A stretch of DNA of 64,000 bases, taken from Acidobacteriota bacterium (GTDB taxonomy: Bacteria; Acidobacteriota; Terriglobia; Acidiferrales; UBA7541). This document shows positions 7,348-20,598 of the stretch, piece after piece. The translations under genes were made by a program, and so were the position numbers. Numbering within the stretch: position 1 is the first letter of the stretch; each line of letters opens with the position of its first letter. Location: the NCBI GenBank assembly GCA_013289715.1, contig JABCZJ010000021.1, positions 1 to 64,000 on the forward strand, in the 5' to 3' direction. The notes below the pieces were generated by a model. That model was not told where the DNA came from, ran no database searches, and saw only the letters and a program-made list of their open reading frames with translations.

Positions 7348-8743
7348 TCCAATCCATACCTTCGAGCGACGATTCCAATCCCCGCAGCAATTGCCGCCGC
7401 GCCGGCGCATCCAGGCGCACCAGTTCGCCATCGCGATAAATTCCGGCGTTTTCGAGCCACGTTAGAAATTCGGGCGCCGGTCGCAGTCCGAAAATCTGGC
7501 GCACGCCGATGGCATCGTGATAGCTGGTGGATTGATAGTTGAGCATTACATCATCGCTGCACGGAACTCCCATGAAGTAATTGCATCCCGCCGCTCCAAG
7601 CAGCAGCAATAGATTGTCCGCGGAATTCTGATCGGCCTCCGCGTGATTCGTGTAGCAAACATCGCAACCCATTGGCAGACCCAGCAGCTTGCCCATGAAA
7701 TGATCTTCCAGGCCCGCGCGAATAATTTGCCGTTCATCGTAAAGATATTCGGGGCCGATAAATCCCACGACGCTATTTACGAGAAATGGATCGAATACAC
7801 GCGCCACTCCGTACGCGCGAGCTTCCAAAGTGAGTTGGTCCACGCCGCAATGCGCCTCGGCCGAAAGCGCGCTACCCTGCCCCGTCTCGAAATACATCAC
7901 GTTCGTCCCTATCCACGCGACGCCGTTGCGCTGCGCGTGATGTTCGAGCACCTGTTCGCAGCCTTCGCGCAGCAGCGCGAGCGTGATGCCGAAACTTCTG
8001 TTGGCCGCTTCCGTGCCGCTGATGGATTGGAACAGCAGGTCCACCGGCGCTCCACGTCCCAGCGCGGCGAGTTGCGTGGAAATGTGCGCGAGGCAACATG
8101 TTTGCGTCGGCACTTTGCAAGCCGATACGAGGCGATCGAGCGCATGCAGAATCGCGCCAACCGTTTCCACCGAATCGGCCGCGGGATTTACGCCGATCAC
8201 CGCGTCGCCGCATCCATAGAGCAAGCCTTCAAACGCGGCGAGCAAGATGCCTCCGATATCGTCCACCGGATGATTCGGCTGCACCCGAATGCCCAGAACG
8301 CCGCGCTGGCCCATGGTGTTGCGGCAACGCGTGATGTTGCGAACGCGCGCCGCGGCCAGCACCAGATCCTTGTTGCTCATAATCTTCGCCACGGCTGCGG
8401 CGATTTCAGGAATGATGGCGCGTTGAATCACGCGCAGTTCGCTTTCGGTAGTGGCGTCATCGAGCAACCGCTCGCGGAATTCGCCGACGGTCATGCTTTT
8501 CAGTGGCTGAAACTTTTCTTGATCGAAGGAATCGAGGATTAAGCGGCTGACGTCGTCCTGATCCGGATCAATCAGCGGATTGCGCACAATTTCGCCGAGC
8601 GATAAATCCGCGAGTTGGCGTTTCGCGGCAACCCGCTCGCGCTCTGACGCAGCGGCGATTCCGGCCAATTGATCGCCAGACTTTACCTCGTTCGCCTTGG
8701 CAAAAAGCTCACGAAGATCAGAAAACACAAATCGCTCAGGCAT
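7340..8743 (-). CDS. eutB: Ethanolamine ammonia-lyase, large subunit
   Basis: EutB is the TIM-barrel subunit binding ethanolamine and part of the cobalamin site. The 467-aa length is close to the usual 450-460. Recognisable stretches are RCRNTMGQRGVLGIRVQPNH (residues about 135-155), VIGVNPAADSVETV (about 190), and GCDVCYTNHAEADQNS (about 355). eutB and eutC form a two-gene unit without reactivase, transporter or shell genes, suggesting a simple catabolic or nitrogen-scavenging use of ethanolamine. It is divergent from the hydrolase at 8967. Confidence 0.94.
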   Translation of the reverse strand: MPERFVFSDLRELFAKANEVKSGDQLAGIAAASERERVAAKRQLADLSLGEIVRNPLIDPDQDDVSRLILDSFDQEKFQPLKSMTVGEFRERLLDDATTESELRVIQRAIIPEIAAAVAKIMSNKDLVLAAARVRNITRCRNTMGQRGVLGIRVQPNHPVDDIGGILLAAFEGLLYGCGDAVIGVNPAADSVETVGAILHALDRLVSACKVPTQTCCLAHISTQLAALGRGAPVDLLFQSISGTEAANRSFGITLALLREGCEQVLEHHAQRNGVAWIGTNVMYFETGQGSALSAEAHCGVDQLTLEARAYGVARVFDPFLVNSVVGFIGPEYLYDERQIIRAGLEDHFMGKLLGLPMGCDVCYTNHAEADQNSADNLLLLLGAAGCNYFMGVPCSDDVMLNYQSTSYHDAIGVRQIFGLRPAPEFLTWLENAGIYRDGELVRLDAPARRQLLRGLESSLEGMDWNG

Positions 8744-8860
8744 AAAGGCGCATCAAAGAATCATCGGTCGAATTTCATCTGAAAACTAACATCAATCCGC
8801 AGGCAAAGGAAGGCGATCCAGTCTTGCCCATGCGCGCGCAAATGCATCGACGTCGCGGGC

Positions 8861-8890
8861 TTGTCACACTGTTACGAACCGGGCTATAAA
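8861..8890 (+). promoter_or_regulatory. Promoter of the cysteine hydrolase gene
   Basis: TTGTCA (8861-8866) and TATAAA (8885-8890) are each one base from consensus with an 18-base spacer. It points to the gene starting at 8967, leaving a 5' leader of about 70 bases. It lies in the divergent gap between eutB and that gene. Confidence 0.6.
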
Positions 8891-8966
8891 TGAATTTGGC
8901 GCAAGAAATATTCGCAAAGCGCGCAAGGGACGCTGGCGATTCGCTCGTGCCGCCACAGGAACCCCA

Positions 8967-9623
8967 ATGGCCTCGAAGAAAGTAATTTTCTGGCAAGTGG
9001 ACGCGCAGGAAGACTTCATGACGCCGGGAGGCAAACTCTACGTCCCCGGCGCGGAAAAGCTTCTACACAACATCCGGCGGCTTACCGACGCAGCGCGCCA
9101 GGGCCGCGTGCTGCTGGTTTCGCACGGCTGCATTCATACGAAGGACGATCCGGAGTTCGCGCAGTTCCCGCCGCATTGCATCCAGGAAACGCCGGGCGCG
9201 AGGCTGGTCCCCGAAGCGCTCACCGAAAAATACGTCACGGTCCGAAACGATCCCGCCGTGAAACTGCCGGCTGACCTTGAGCCATTCCATCAAATCCTGC
9301 TGGAAAAGCAAACGCTCGACATTTTCGAAAGCCACCACGCCGAGGCGCTGCTGGATCGCCTGCCACGCGACGCGGAATTCATTGTGTTTGGAGTCGTAAC
9401 GGAATACTGCGTGCGCCTCGCGGCGAAGGGATTGCTGGAACGCGGCCGGCGCGTCGCCGTAGTGAGCGATGCAATCGAAACGCTGAACCCGGCCGAAGCG
9501 CGCCGCACAATGAAGGAGCTAACGGCGCTGGGTGCAGAAACAATCACCACAAACGATGCGCTACGCCGACTCGACCACACCGCAACGGCAGAAACCAAAT
9601 CGCGCGCACCGTCCGGCTCATAG
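8967..9623 (+). CDS. Isochorismatase-family cysteine hydrolase (nicotinamidase-like)
   Basis: The 218-aa protein has the catalytic set of the isochorismatase/nicotinamidase superfamily: Asp in FWQVDAQEDF (near residue 12), a Lys in LLEKQTLDIFE (near 113) and the nucleophile Cys in GVVTEYCVRLAAKGLL (near 154) after the cis-peptide Val-Thr. The metal-site His residues typical of nicotinamidase may be HGCIHTKDD (near 52-56), which favours a nicotinamidase-like amide hydrolase in NAD salvage, but other carbamoyl or amide substrates are possible. It has its own promoter and no obvious operon partner. Confidence 0.8.
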   Translation: MASKKVIFWQVDAQEDFMTPGGKLYVPGAEKLLHNIRRLTDAARQGRVLLVSHGCIHTKDDPEFAQFPPHCIQETPGARLVPEALTEKYVTVRNDPAVKLPADLEPFHQILLEKQTLDIFESHHAEALLDRLPRDAEFIVFGVVTEYCVRLAAKGLLERGRRVAVVSDAIETLNPAEARRTMKELTALGAETITTNDALRRLDHTATAETKSRAPSGS

Positions 9624-9695
9624 CTGCTGCGCCCACATCAGTCGTACGACCGGCGAGATCGACCGCAACTTCGTTCCGTTCAGCCGGCAAAATAT

Positions 9696-9890
9696 TTACG
9701 ACAGCGCGTTCTTTAACCGCTTCGTCGTTTTCTGCAAGCGCTTTTTCAGTGAATCCACTTCCTTGGAAAGCGCTTCCAGCTCTTTCTTCGCCAGCACGCC
9801 TGCCTTGGCAACTTTGTGCGCCGTGCGATCGGCCTTGCCGATTGCGCCGCCGATGCTTTCCGCAACTTTGGTGAGTCTGCTCTTGGCCAT
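9696..9890 (-). CDS. Small Lys/Ala-rich coiled-coil protein
   Basis: A 64-aa protein starting MAKSRLTKVAESIG. The ATG at 9890 follows GGAGGAAGAC, a strong ribosome-binding site; in-frame starts further upstream lack one. The C-terminal half (LAKKELEALSKEVDSLKKRL) has heptad-like leucines and is very basic. I do not recognise a family; basic Ala/Lys coils of this sort occur in histone-like or phasin-like small proteins, but that is only a resemblance. It lies alone between the hydrolase and the PilZ-TonB gene. Confidence 0.7.
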   Translation of the reverse strand: MAKSRLTKVAESIGGAIGKADRTAHKVAKAGVLAKKELEALSKEVDSLKKRLQKTTKRLKNALS

Positions 9891-10068
9891 GTCTTCCTCC
9901 GGATGAAAGCGGAGCAATCGTATACGCGGCCCCGGTCATCGTCAATACAGGATCACCGCAGTAATGCGATTGGTAACCCCAACGTCGACGCGTGAAGCGC
10001 GCTTCGCCTCGCCTTGCATTCGGTCCAGCGCAATCACAATGAATCAGGGGCGGACAGCTTGTGTGCTG

Positions 10069-11871
10069 CTAATTCGGCAAGCGAAAAACGAAAGTGACGT
10101 CTTCCTGCGTCTCCACCGCTTTTCCGTTCAACAAGGTGGGTTTGTAGCGCCACTCGCGAACCGCAATCATCGCGGCATGTGCCAAGGAATCAGGCCCGCT
10201 GACTGGGTGGAAGCCCTCCACTTCGCCGTTCGTGGCGACCACTACATGCAATTTCACGGTTCCTTCCAGACGCGCCTGCCGCGCATCGGGCGGATAAACA
10301 GGTTCCACCAAAGTGACGAGCTCGCCAATCTGCAAATTGCGCGCGTTCTGCGCGGCCTGCGCCTCGCCCGGGGGCACCGCGACCACGCGCGTCGCACGAA
10401 TCGCGACCGAACCCGATGCGCTGATCGGCGTTTCCGGCAAACTCAACATCAGCGGCGTGCCCGCTTTCGCAGCCGCCGCCCCGCCGCTCGGTGACAAGCC
10501 TTGCGCAGGATTTTGATTCGACGGATTTGACGCCGAGGGAGCAGGCGCCGCACCTTGCCCTGGCATCACGGCCTCGTCCACCGGTGTCTGCCGCGCGACG
10601 CTCGCATCGCCATGGCTCGTACCGCTCGCCGCCGGAATCGTCCAGCGGTGATTTTCCAAATCCACGATTTCGATTTGCAGCGGCTTGGCCGGTGCGGTCG
10701 CAGCCGCCGCGCCGGAACCATTGGCGGACGGATTCGGCGCCGGATTTCCCGTAGCATTTCCAGACGATGGCCCAGGCGCGCTCTTGGGTTGCACCACTTC
10801 GTCCGCATCACCCATCATCCCGTTCAGCGCTCCGCGGCGAACCGCCATACCCGCGATGAACGAAATTGTCGCCAGCAGCAGCACGAGCGCTGCAAGAAAC
10901 CATCCGCTCTGCAATTGCACGCGAAAACTCTTCCAGCCGGTATCGGCGGCTGCGGGTTCGGCAGAAACGCGCGGTTGCGGAAACAACGGCGCCGGGGCTT
11001 CGCTTGTGACGTAGCGCACGGCGGCGGGCGGCGCGGCGGTGACGGCAAAAGCCGGCGCTCCGTGCGTGCCACTGATCGAGGCGTACGGGGAATTCGGACT
11101 TTGCGGTTTCTTCTCGTATGTCAGAGCCGGCGGAGCAATCCTTAGCGCGCGATCTTCTTCCTTGCGCGCCACTACGGCTGGGGCAACTGGTTCCCTCGTC
11201 ACACGCGACGGCGCTTCCATTGCGACAGCGGCATTTTCGGCCACTTCCAGAGGCTCTTCTGCAAGCGCTGCGGCAGGCTCATCCGCAGCTTCTTCATCGA
11301 ATTCCACCGCTGCTTCTTCGTGTTCGGCCGGTTCCTGAATTTCGCTGAGAGCTTCGTCGTCCGCAGCCGCACACTCCTCGGCCTCGGCGACTCGCTCGCC
11401 CCGATCGGAGAAATCCTGTGCTGTCACAACTGTTTCAGCGCGGGCCTCCGCAGCTCGATCAACGAGTGGGTCAACCTCCGCTTCGTTTTCCTCCGGCGCA
11501 GTTCCCGGCGATTCCTCGCGCGCCATCCACGCGCGAATCCGCCTCAGCGCATCCTCGGAAAGATCCACGAAGCGCAAGCCCGCTTCCTTTCGCGATTCGC
11601 CAACCCATACGATCTCACCGCGCACTTCCAGGCGCTTGCGCGAACGCGGAATTTCGATGCGCATTGCCAGCGGACTCTCACCGGCATCCAAAGCCTCGGC
11701 CGCCTGCACCGCGATTCCGCCTTCACTGATATTGAGCACGATCCCGCCGTTGGATTCGCCCAAGTGCACATAAGCAAGCGAACGAATGCGCTGGCGCGGA
11801 TGCGCGCGCCGGTCGCGCGCCGGAACGGAGACGGGACTCGAGTCTGGATTCTGTTCTAGTTCGTCAGTCAT
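10069..11871 (-). CDS. PilZ domain / transmembrane / TonB C-terminal domain protein
   Basis: A 600-aa chimera. Residues about 18-115 are a PilZ domain with the cyclic-di-GMP motifs RRAHPRQR (RxxxR) and NISEGG (D/NxSxxG). A long acidic Ala/Glu/Pro-rich linker follows, then one membrane span (about 321-343), a Pro/Ala/Ser/Asn-rich stretch and a TonB C-terminal domain (about 514-600: VEPVYPPDARQARLEGTVKL ... VREWRYKPTLLNG). The layout predicts a cytoplasmic PilZ sensor and a periplasmic TonB end, so c-di-GMP might affect a TonB-like energy or docking function. Both motifs are visible; the coupling is inference. No exbBD genes are adjacent. Confidence 0.82.
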   Translation of the reverse strand: MTDELEQNPDSSPVSVPARDRRAHPRQRIRSLAYVHLGESNGGIVLNISEGGIAVQAAEALDAGESPLAMRIEIPRSRKRLEVRGEIVWVGESRKEAGLRFVDLSEDALRRIRAWMAREESPGTAPEENEAEVDPLVDRAAEARAETVVTAQDFSDRGERVAEAEECAAADDEALSEIQEPAEHEEAAVEFDEEAADEPAAALAEEPLEVAENAAVAMEAPSRVTREPVAPAVVARKEEDRALRIAPPALTYEKKPQSPNSPYASISGTHGAPAFAVTAAPPAAVRYVTSEAPAPLFPQPRVSAEPAAADTGWKSFRVQLQSGWFLAALVLLLATISFIAGMAVRRGALNGMMGDADEVVQPKSAPGPSSGNATGNPAPNPSANGSGAAAATAPAKPLQIEIVDLENHRWTIPAASGTSHGDASVARQTPVDEAVMPGQGAAPAPSASNPSNQNPAQGLSPSGGAAAAKAGTPLMLSLPETPISASGSVAIRATRVVAVPPGEAQAAQNARNLQIGELVTLVEPVYPPDARQARLEGTVKLHVVVATNGEVEGFHPVSGPDSLAHAAMIAVREWRYKPTLLNGKAVETQEDVTFVFRLPN

Positions 11872-11923
11872 GCATCATGCTTGTTGGGCCGGTTAAGCCC
11901 GCAACAACCCTCAGTTCATGTTC

Positions 11924-12502
11924 CTAATTCAGCCCCGCCGCGCTTGCAGACGGCTGCAATTCCTGCCAGCCGCCGGGAAGCTCAATTTGAAAATGCGTGG
12001 CCGTATCGAACATTACAAATCCGCTCAGGTTCGCCACTTCGTCGGCTACCAGCTGCCGGAATTTCACTTGATTTACCGGACCGATCTGTGTCGCCGGCAG
12101 GCCGCTGGGCCAGTTGAACGGACGGGTCACCTGCAGCGCGATGCGCGTGCGATTTCGCGCGGGCAGAAACACGGAATTGTTCAGCTCGATCGGTGCTTCC
12201 GAGCTCAGGCTGCCGTTTGATTTCAACCGGGTCATCACCACCGTGCCGGCGCCTTTGGCGAACCGGTAATCGGCATCCGTGTTGTTGTCCAGATCGTAGA
12301 GAAAAATGAGCGTCGCATGCGTTGCGTCCGCTTCCTGCACCTGCGCGCCCGCAAACGTGCTCTGAATCGCGCCCGAATTCCACGGCGAAGCCGGCGGACG
12401 CGGCTGCGCCGCACGCTCTTGCCGGGGAAATCGTGGCAGACCGAACACAATCACGATCACCATGAGCGCCACGAACATCGCAATAATCAGCAGATTTTTC
12501 AT
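11924..12502 (-). CDS. Membrane-anchored protein of unknown function
   Basis: A 192-aa protein with an N-terminal hydrophobic segment (MKNLLIIAMFVALMVIVIVF) followed by a Pro/Arg linker and a soluble beta-rich domain with segments such as ATLIFLYDLDNNTDADYRF and LPARNRTRIALQVTRPF. The start at 12502 puts the hydrophobic segment at the N-terminus; a longer in-frame start (12583) would bury it. Probably a periplasmic domain anchored in the inner membrane. No family recognised. It lies downstream of the two-component pair on the same strand. Confidence 0.65.
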   Translation of the reverse strand: MKNLLIIAMFVALMVIVIVFGLPRFPRQERAAQPRPPASPWNSGAIQSTFAGAQVQEADATHATLIFLYDLDNNTDADYRFAKGAGTVVMTRLKSNGSLSSEAPIELNNSVFLPARNRTRIALQVTRPFNWPSGLPATQIGPVNQVKFRQLVADEVANLSGFVMFDTATHFQIELPGGWQELQPSASAAGLN

Positions 12503-12604
12503 CGGCCTCTTCGCGTCGAATTTACCACATCGCGCCGCATTCGGCGCAAAACGTGTCAAAAGCGCAATGAGGGCAAATTGCACGCCGAGGTTGGCGATGC
12601 GAGG

Positions 12605-13437
12605 TCATTCCGAGAGGTATTTCACAAAGACCACTTCGTTCTGTTTTTCGTTGTAGACCAGCTCATCCACATTCGCCTGCGTCATCAGCAGCCCGAATCC
12701 GCCCGGCCGCAATCCTTTGCTTTGGCGAACCTGGTCGTGCGCGGTGGGCTCATCCGGCGCGTGCGAAATCGCCGCGTGATCGAGGCCGGCAAACTTAAAG
12801 CCCTGCCCGGGATCCGCGATGCGATACATCAGCATGCGCCGCGCCCGCAGATACGAAATGCGCACTTTGCGATTGGGATCCAGCTTGCCGCCCCACTCCA
12901 CCGCGTTCAGCAGCAGTTCGTGAAACGCTTGGCCCACCGCCCGGCGCACGTCGTCGGAAAGCCCGCTTTTCAGATGAGCCATGAAAGCTTCGATGCGCTC
13001 GGCTTCGTCCAGCGAACAGGTGACCGATAGCTCCACCCAATTCGGACTCGCGGAAATCACTTCAATCGGCCCCTGGCCAGGTTTCTTCGACAGCGTTTCC
13101 TTCACCAGATTGACCAAAGCGTGCGGGTCAATCGGCTTGCTAACGTATGTGTACGCTTCTTCGCGGATCGCGCCGAGCAATGTTTGCGGCGTATCGTCGG
13201 AAGTCATCACGATGATTTTCGGCCGCTTTTTTGCCTTGCGAAATTTTGCCAGCACTTCCAGCCCGTTCATTTTCGGCATCCATATGTCGAGCAACACCAG
13301 GTCGAATTTACCGGTCTTCAATTTTTTCAAGGTTTCGGCGCCGTCCGCGGCGGCAACCACAGTGAACTTCTGGGCCCGGAGCGTTTCGGTCAGCAGCAAG
13401 CGGGTGGTGCGGTCATCGTCAGCGACAAGAATGCGCG

Positions 13438-13441
<4 letters not shown>
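12605..13441 (-). CDS. Response regulator with C-terminal HATPase (anti-sigma/RsbW-like) domain
   Basis: The 278-aa protein has an N-terminal receiver domain (MTRILVADDDRTTRLLL; phospho-acceptor Asp in LVLLDIWMPKMNG; Lys in YVSKPIDP) and a C-terminal domain (about 140-275) with the N-box-like HELLLNAVEWGG, resembling the HATPase_c_2 fold of RsbW-type serine kinases rather than a DNA-binding output. ATG 13441 follows GGGGAGGAAACG and overlaps the stop of the hybrid kinase as ATGA, so the two are one operon. The output could be phosphorylation of, or partner switching with, an anti-sigma-factor antagonist; none is seen nearby. Confidence 0.85.
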
Positions 13442-16968
<3,527 letters not shown>

Positions 16969-17067
16969 GGCAGGCGGGAACGAACCCGACTGCGCGCCAT
17001 ATTATGGCCGCGCCCAGTCCAAGTCAACGCCAGCGCGCAGCCGCACGGGGGCACCGTCGGCCCGCAG

Positions 17068-19011
17068 TTACGCCTGGTCAGAAAGATAGGTGGGCGACGA
17101 CAGCGTAAAGATGTACTTGTTGCCCTGCGCGAGCAGCGCCCATTCCAGCAAGCGCCCGCGCTGGTTATGCAGAAAATATTCGAACCACTCATTTTCGACG
17201 AGCTGCGGAATCACTACCACAATCCGCCGCTGCGGATTTTCCTTCGATAGCTTCAATACGTACTGCACCACCGGAACGATTACGAACCGATACGGTGAAG
17301 GAAGCAGCGTCAAGGTGGGCGGCTCCTGGCCCGCTGCCTGGAATGGCGCTTCGATGTAACGCGGCCACACATCGCGCAGCATTTCGCCGCTGTCGGACGA
17401 TTCCACATGCACCGCGATAATTTCCGACGAAATCCGGGAAGCAAACTCCAGAGCCTGCTTGGTAACACTGCTCCAGCGGTCAATTGGAACCACCGTGATC
17501 GGCGGCGACTTTTGGTTCGCGGGCTCGGCCGGCGAGCAGGTCCAAGTGGCCAGCGTGACGGCGTGATAATGTTTCCGCACGACGCGAAAAAAGAAAATCA
17601 AAAAAGGAATGAAAATCACGGTGATCCACGCGCCGCTGGTGAATTTCGCCACCAGCACTACCAGCACGGTAATCCCCGTGACCGACGCTCCCAGCCCGTT
17701 GATAAATACGTTCCTCAGCCAATTCGGCCCGCGCTTTTTGACCCAATGCCTCACCATGCCGGCCTGCGACAGCGTGAACGCCAGAAACGCCCCCACCGCA
17801 TACAACGGAATCAGCCGGTCGGTCACTCCGCCAAAAACAATCAGCAAAAAACCAGTGGCCACCGCCAGCACGGTAATCCCGTAGGTGTATACCAATCGCC
17901 GCCCGCGATACGCGAACACGTGCGGCAGGTAGTTGTTCTGTGCGATGGCACGGCAGAGCCGCGGAAAATCCGCAAACGCGGTATTGGCGGAAAGCGAAAG
18001 CACCAGCAAAATCGCGGCGATCGTCACGTAATAGAAGACGCCCTTGCCGAAGACCGCCAGCAGCAGCATCGCCAGGATGCTCTGGTAACCCGGCTGGCCG
18101 GGATCGGTGGCGGCGATGCCGTAAATCTTCACCAGGTAGGAAATTCCCGCGAGCAGGACAGCCAAAAGAAAAATGATGATGGTCAGCGTGCGCTGCGCGT
18201 TCTTCTGGCCCGGCTCGCGAAAAGCTTTCACGCCGTTGCTCACAGCCTCCACGCCCGTCAGTGCCGTGCAACCACTCGCAAACACTTTCAGCAGCAGCCA
18301 GAAACTCACCAACTCGGTCGCAGGTGCCGGCACCGGTAATGGTGACAGCGGCGCTGGATGTCCGCCGCTCAGCACCACTCGAATCACCCCTGCGGCAATC
18401 AGGATCAACAGCGTACCCACAAAAAGGTAGGTGGGAATCATGAACGCGACCCCAGTGTCGTGCACGCCGCGTAAATTCAAAACCATGATCAGCACAAGAA
18501 TCGCCACGCACAGCAACACCGTATGCGGCTGCAACGACGGCACCGCGGAAACGAGCGCGCCAACCCCGGCGGAGATCCCCACCGCCGCGGTTAGAATGTA
18601 ATCGGTGAGCAGCGCCGCTGCTGCCAGCAGGCTGGCAGAGGCGCCCAGATTGAATCGCGCCACGGTGTACGACCCGCCCCCCGATGGATAGGCTTGGATT
18701 GTCTGCAGGTAGGAAACATAAACGATGATCAGCAGCGTGATAATCGCCAAGCTGACCGGCAAAATGTAGCGCACGCCCAGAAGACCCAGCGGAATCAGCA
18801 AACTCAGAGCCGCTTCCGGCCCGTATGCCGCGGAACTCAGTCCATCCAAACCGAAAATGGAAACGCCCGCGCCCGGCCCAATCTGCTCCGCGCGCTCGTC
18901 CGAAGTTTTCAACGGCTTGCCCACAATCAAATCAATAATGTTCACGGAGGCGGATCCCAGAGGATTTAAGAAGGTTACATTTGTAACGACCTGCCCGCGA
19001 AAGTCAACCAT
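17068..19011 (-). CDS. APC-superfamily amino acid permease
   Basis: A 647-aa membrane protein with about 12 hydrophobic segments over residues 50-480 and a soluble C-terminal region of about 150 residues. The start of the first span (GLDGLSSAAYGPEAALSLL) and AYPSGGGSYTVARFNLG are typical of APC-family permeases. The C-terminal region (PPITVVPIDRWSSVTKQAL ... AVHVES) looks like a universal-stress-type nucleotide-binding fold. The substrate cannot be read from sequence; amino acids or, less likely, potassium are options. ATG 19011 is used; GTG 19014 is adjacent. No operon partner. Confidence 0.82.
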   Translation of the reverse strand: MVDFRGQVVTNVTFLNPLGSASVNIIDLIVGKPLKTSDERAEQIGPGAGVSIFGLDGLSSAAYGPEAALSLLIPLGLLGVRYILPVSLAIITLLIIVYVSYLQTIQAYPSGGGSYTVARFNLGASASLLAAAALLTDYILTAAVGISAGVGALVSAVPSLQPHTVLLCVAILVLIMVLNLRGVHDTGVAFMIPTYLFVGTLLILIAAGVIRVVLSGGHPAPLSPLPVPAPATELVSFWLLLKVFASGCTALTGVEAVSNGVKAFREPGQKNAQRTLTIIIFLLAVLLAGISYLVKIYGIAATDPGQPGYQSILAMLLLAVFGKGVFYYVTIAAILLVLSLSANTAFADFPRLCRAIAQNNYLPHVFAYRGRRLVYTYGITVLAVATGFLLIVFGGVTDRLIPLYAVGAFLAFTLSQAGMVRHWVKKRGPNWLRNVFINGLGASVTGITVLVVLVAKFTSGAWITVIFIPFLIFFFRVVRKHYHAVTLATWTCSPAEPANQKSPPITVVPIDRWSSVTKQALEFASRISSEIIAVHVESSDSGEMLRDVWPRYIEAPFQAAGQEPPTLTLLPSPYRFVIVPVVQYVLKLSKENPQRRIVVVIPQLVENEWFEYFLHNQRGRLLEWALLAQGNKYIFTLSSPTYLSDQA

Positions 19012-19218
19012 CACACGCCGCCCACCGCCGTGCTGGACGACAAGGTGTGGAATTCGATCGAGGTGGGGTTAACAGGCAAACCTGCCCCACAGTCGGTTGT
19101 GCCTTTTATTTCTGCACTCTGCCACTTTCCCGGTGTTCTCTTCATCTTACATTCCAGCACTCGGTCTGAGTTTCATATCCATAGGCGGATTCCATCTCGA
19201 GTCAGAGAGGTAATCAAA

Positions 19219-20472
19219 ATGAGCAACGAATCAGGGAAGGACGCTCTGACGCGCAGGGGTTTTCTGGGCGTGGGCTCGGCAGCTCTCGCCGCCGCGAGCG
19301 TGCTCGCCAGCGAAAAGTCAGCAGCGCAGGAACAGGCCCCCTATCAACAGAAAAGCAATCGTAGTTCGAGCGACCCAGGTCCCACCAATCCCGCGCTCGA
19401 CGCGGCCAATCCCGACTCGAACAGTCCGCCGCAAACTGACGCCGGTGGCGTGCAAACTTTCAAGTACCCTTTTTCGCTTGCGCACAAGCGAATGCAAGAA
19501 GGCGGCTGGTCGCGCGAAGTCACACAACGCGAACTCGCGGTCTCCAAAACTCTCGCTGGCGTGGACATGCGCCTCACCGCCGGCGGCGTCCGCGAGCTGC
19601 ATTGGCACACGGCAGCGGAATGGGCGTATATGCTCTACGGCACCGCGCGCATCACCTGTATCGATGCCGACGGCAAAAGTTTCGTAACCGACGTGAAAGA
19701 AAACGAGCTGTGGTTTTTCCCGCCGGGCATTCCGCACTCGATTCAGGGCCTTGCGCCCGACGGCTGCGAATTCCTGCTGGTCTTCGACGACGGCAATTTT
19801 TCGGAGTACGAGACCGTGCTCTTGACCGACTGGATGGCGCACACGCCCACGGACGTAGTCGCGAAAAATTTCGGAGTCAGCGAAAAATCCCTCGCCAGCA
19901 TGCCCAAGAAAGAAAAGTTCATTTTTCAGACCGCGGTCCCCGGCCCGCTCGCGGAAGATAAACGCATCGCCGCGGGCGCACTTGGTCCCTCGCCCATTGA
20001 TTTCGCTTTCCGCACCATGGATATGCCTCCGACCAAGAGCAACAAGAGCGGCGATGTCCGCATCATTGACGCGAAAAACTTTAATGTCACCACCACTGCC
20101 GCCGCCATCGTCACCGTAAAGCCCGGTGGCGTGCGCGAGCTGCATTGGCACCCCAATGCCGACGAATGGCAATATTTCTTTGGCGGCAAGGGGCGCATGA
20201 CCGTCTTCACCACCGGAGGCCGGGCGCGCACGATGGATTTCGAAACCGGCGACGTTGGCTACATCCAAAAAACGTTGCCGCACTACGTGGAAAACACCGG
20301 CTCGACCGACCTGAAATTCCTGGAGATGTTCAAGAGCAGCTACTACCAGGACCTCTCGCTCTCCGAGTGGCTCTCGCACACTCCGCCCGAACTTGTCGCG
20401 GCCCACTTGAATCTCGATCAAGCCACGCTGGATTCGATACCGCGCGAAGAAACGGTAATCATGCCCGAGTAG
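19219..20472 (+). CDS. oxdC: Exported bicupin oxalate decarboxylase
   Basis: The 417-aa protein has a twin-arginine signal (LTRRGFLGVGSAALAAASVL) and two cupin domains, each with the Mn-binding motif: RELHWHTAAEWAYML (about 125-140) and RELHWHPNADEWQYF (about 306-320), with later His residues in IPHSIQG and LPHYVEN. The lid loop that decides decarboxylase against oxidase activity reads FSEYETVLLTDW; the key Glu of B. subtilis OxdC (SENST) is kept while the rest differs. It would convert oxalate to formate and CO2 outside the cytoplasm. ATG 19219 is preceded by AGAGAGG; earlier in-frame codons do not give a Tat start. Confidence 0.88.
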   Translation: MSNESGKDALTRRGFLGVGSAALAAASVLASEKSAAQEQAPYQQKSNRSSSDPGPTNPALDAANPDSNSPPQTDAGGVQTFKYPFSLAHKRMQEGGWSREVTQRELAVSKTLAGVDMRLTAGGVRELHWHTAAEWAYMLYGTARITCIDADGKSFVTDVKENELWFFPPGIPHSIQGLAPDGCEFLLVFDDGNFSEYETVLLTDWMAHTPTDVVAKNFGVSEKSLASMPKKEKFIFQTAVPGPLAEDKRIAAGALGPSPIDFAFRTMDMPPTKSNKSGDVRIIDAKNFNVTTTAAAIVTVKPGGVRELHWHPNADEWQYFFGGKGRMTVFTTGGRARTMDFETGDVGYIQKTLPHYVENTGSTDLKFLEMFKSSYYQDLSLSEWLSHTPPELVAAHLNLDQATLDSIPREETVIMPE

Positions 20473-20598
20473 CATGAACAACATAACCGCACCCAGCAGA
20501 CACTCAGATTCGGTGGCGGCCACACTGGCACCGTGCCGAAGCCCTTGCTAGACTCGCCAGCGCTTCTGATTTGTGCGGCGCTCCGCGGAGGCACGCTC

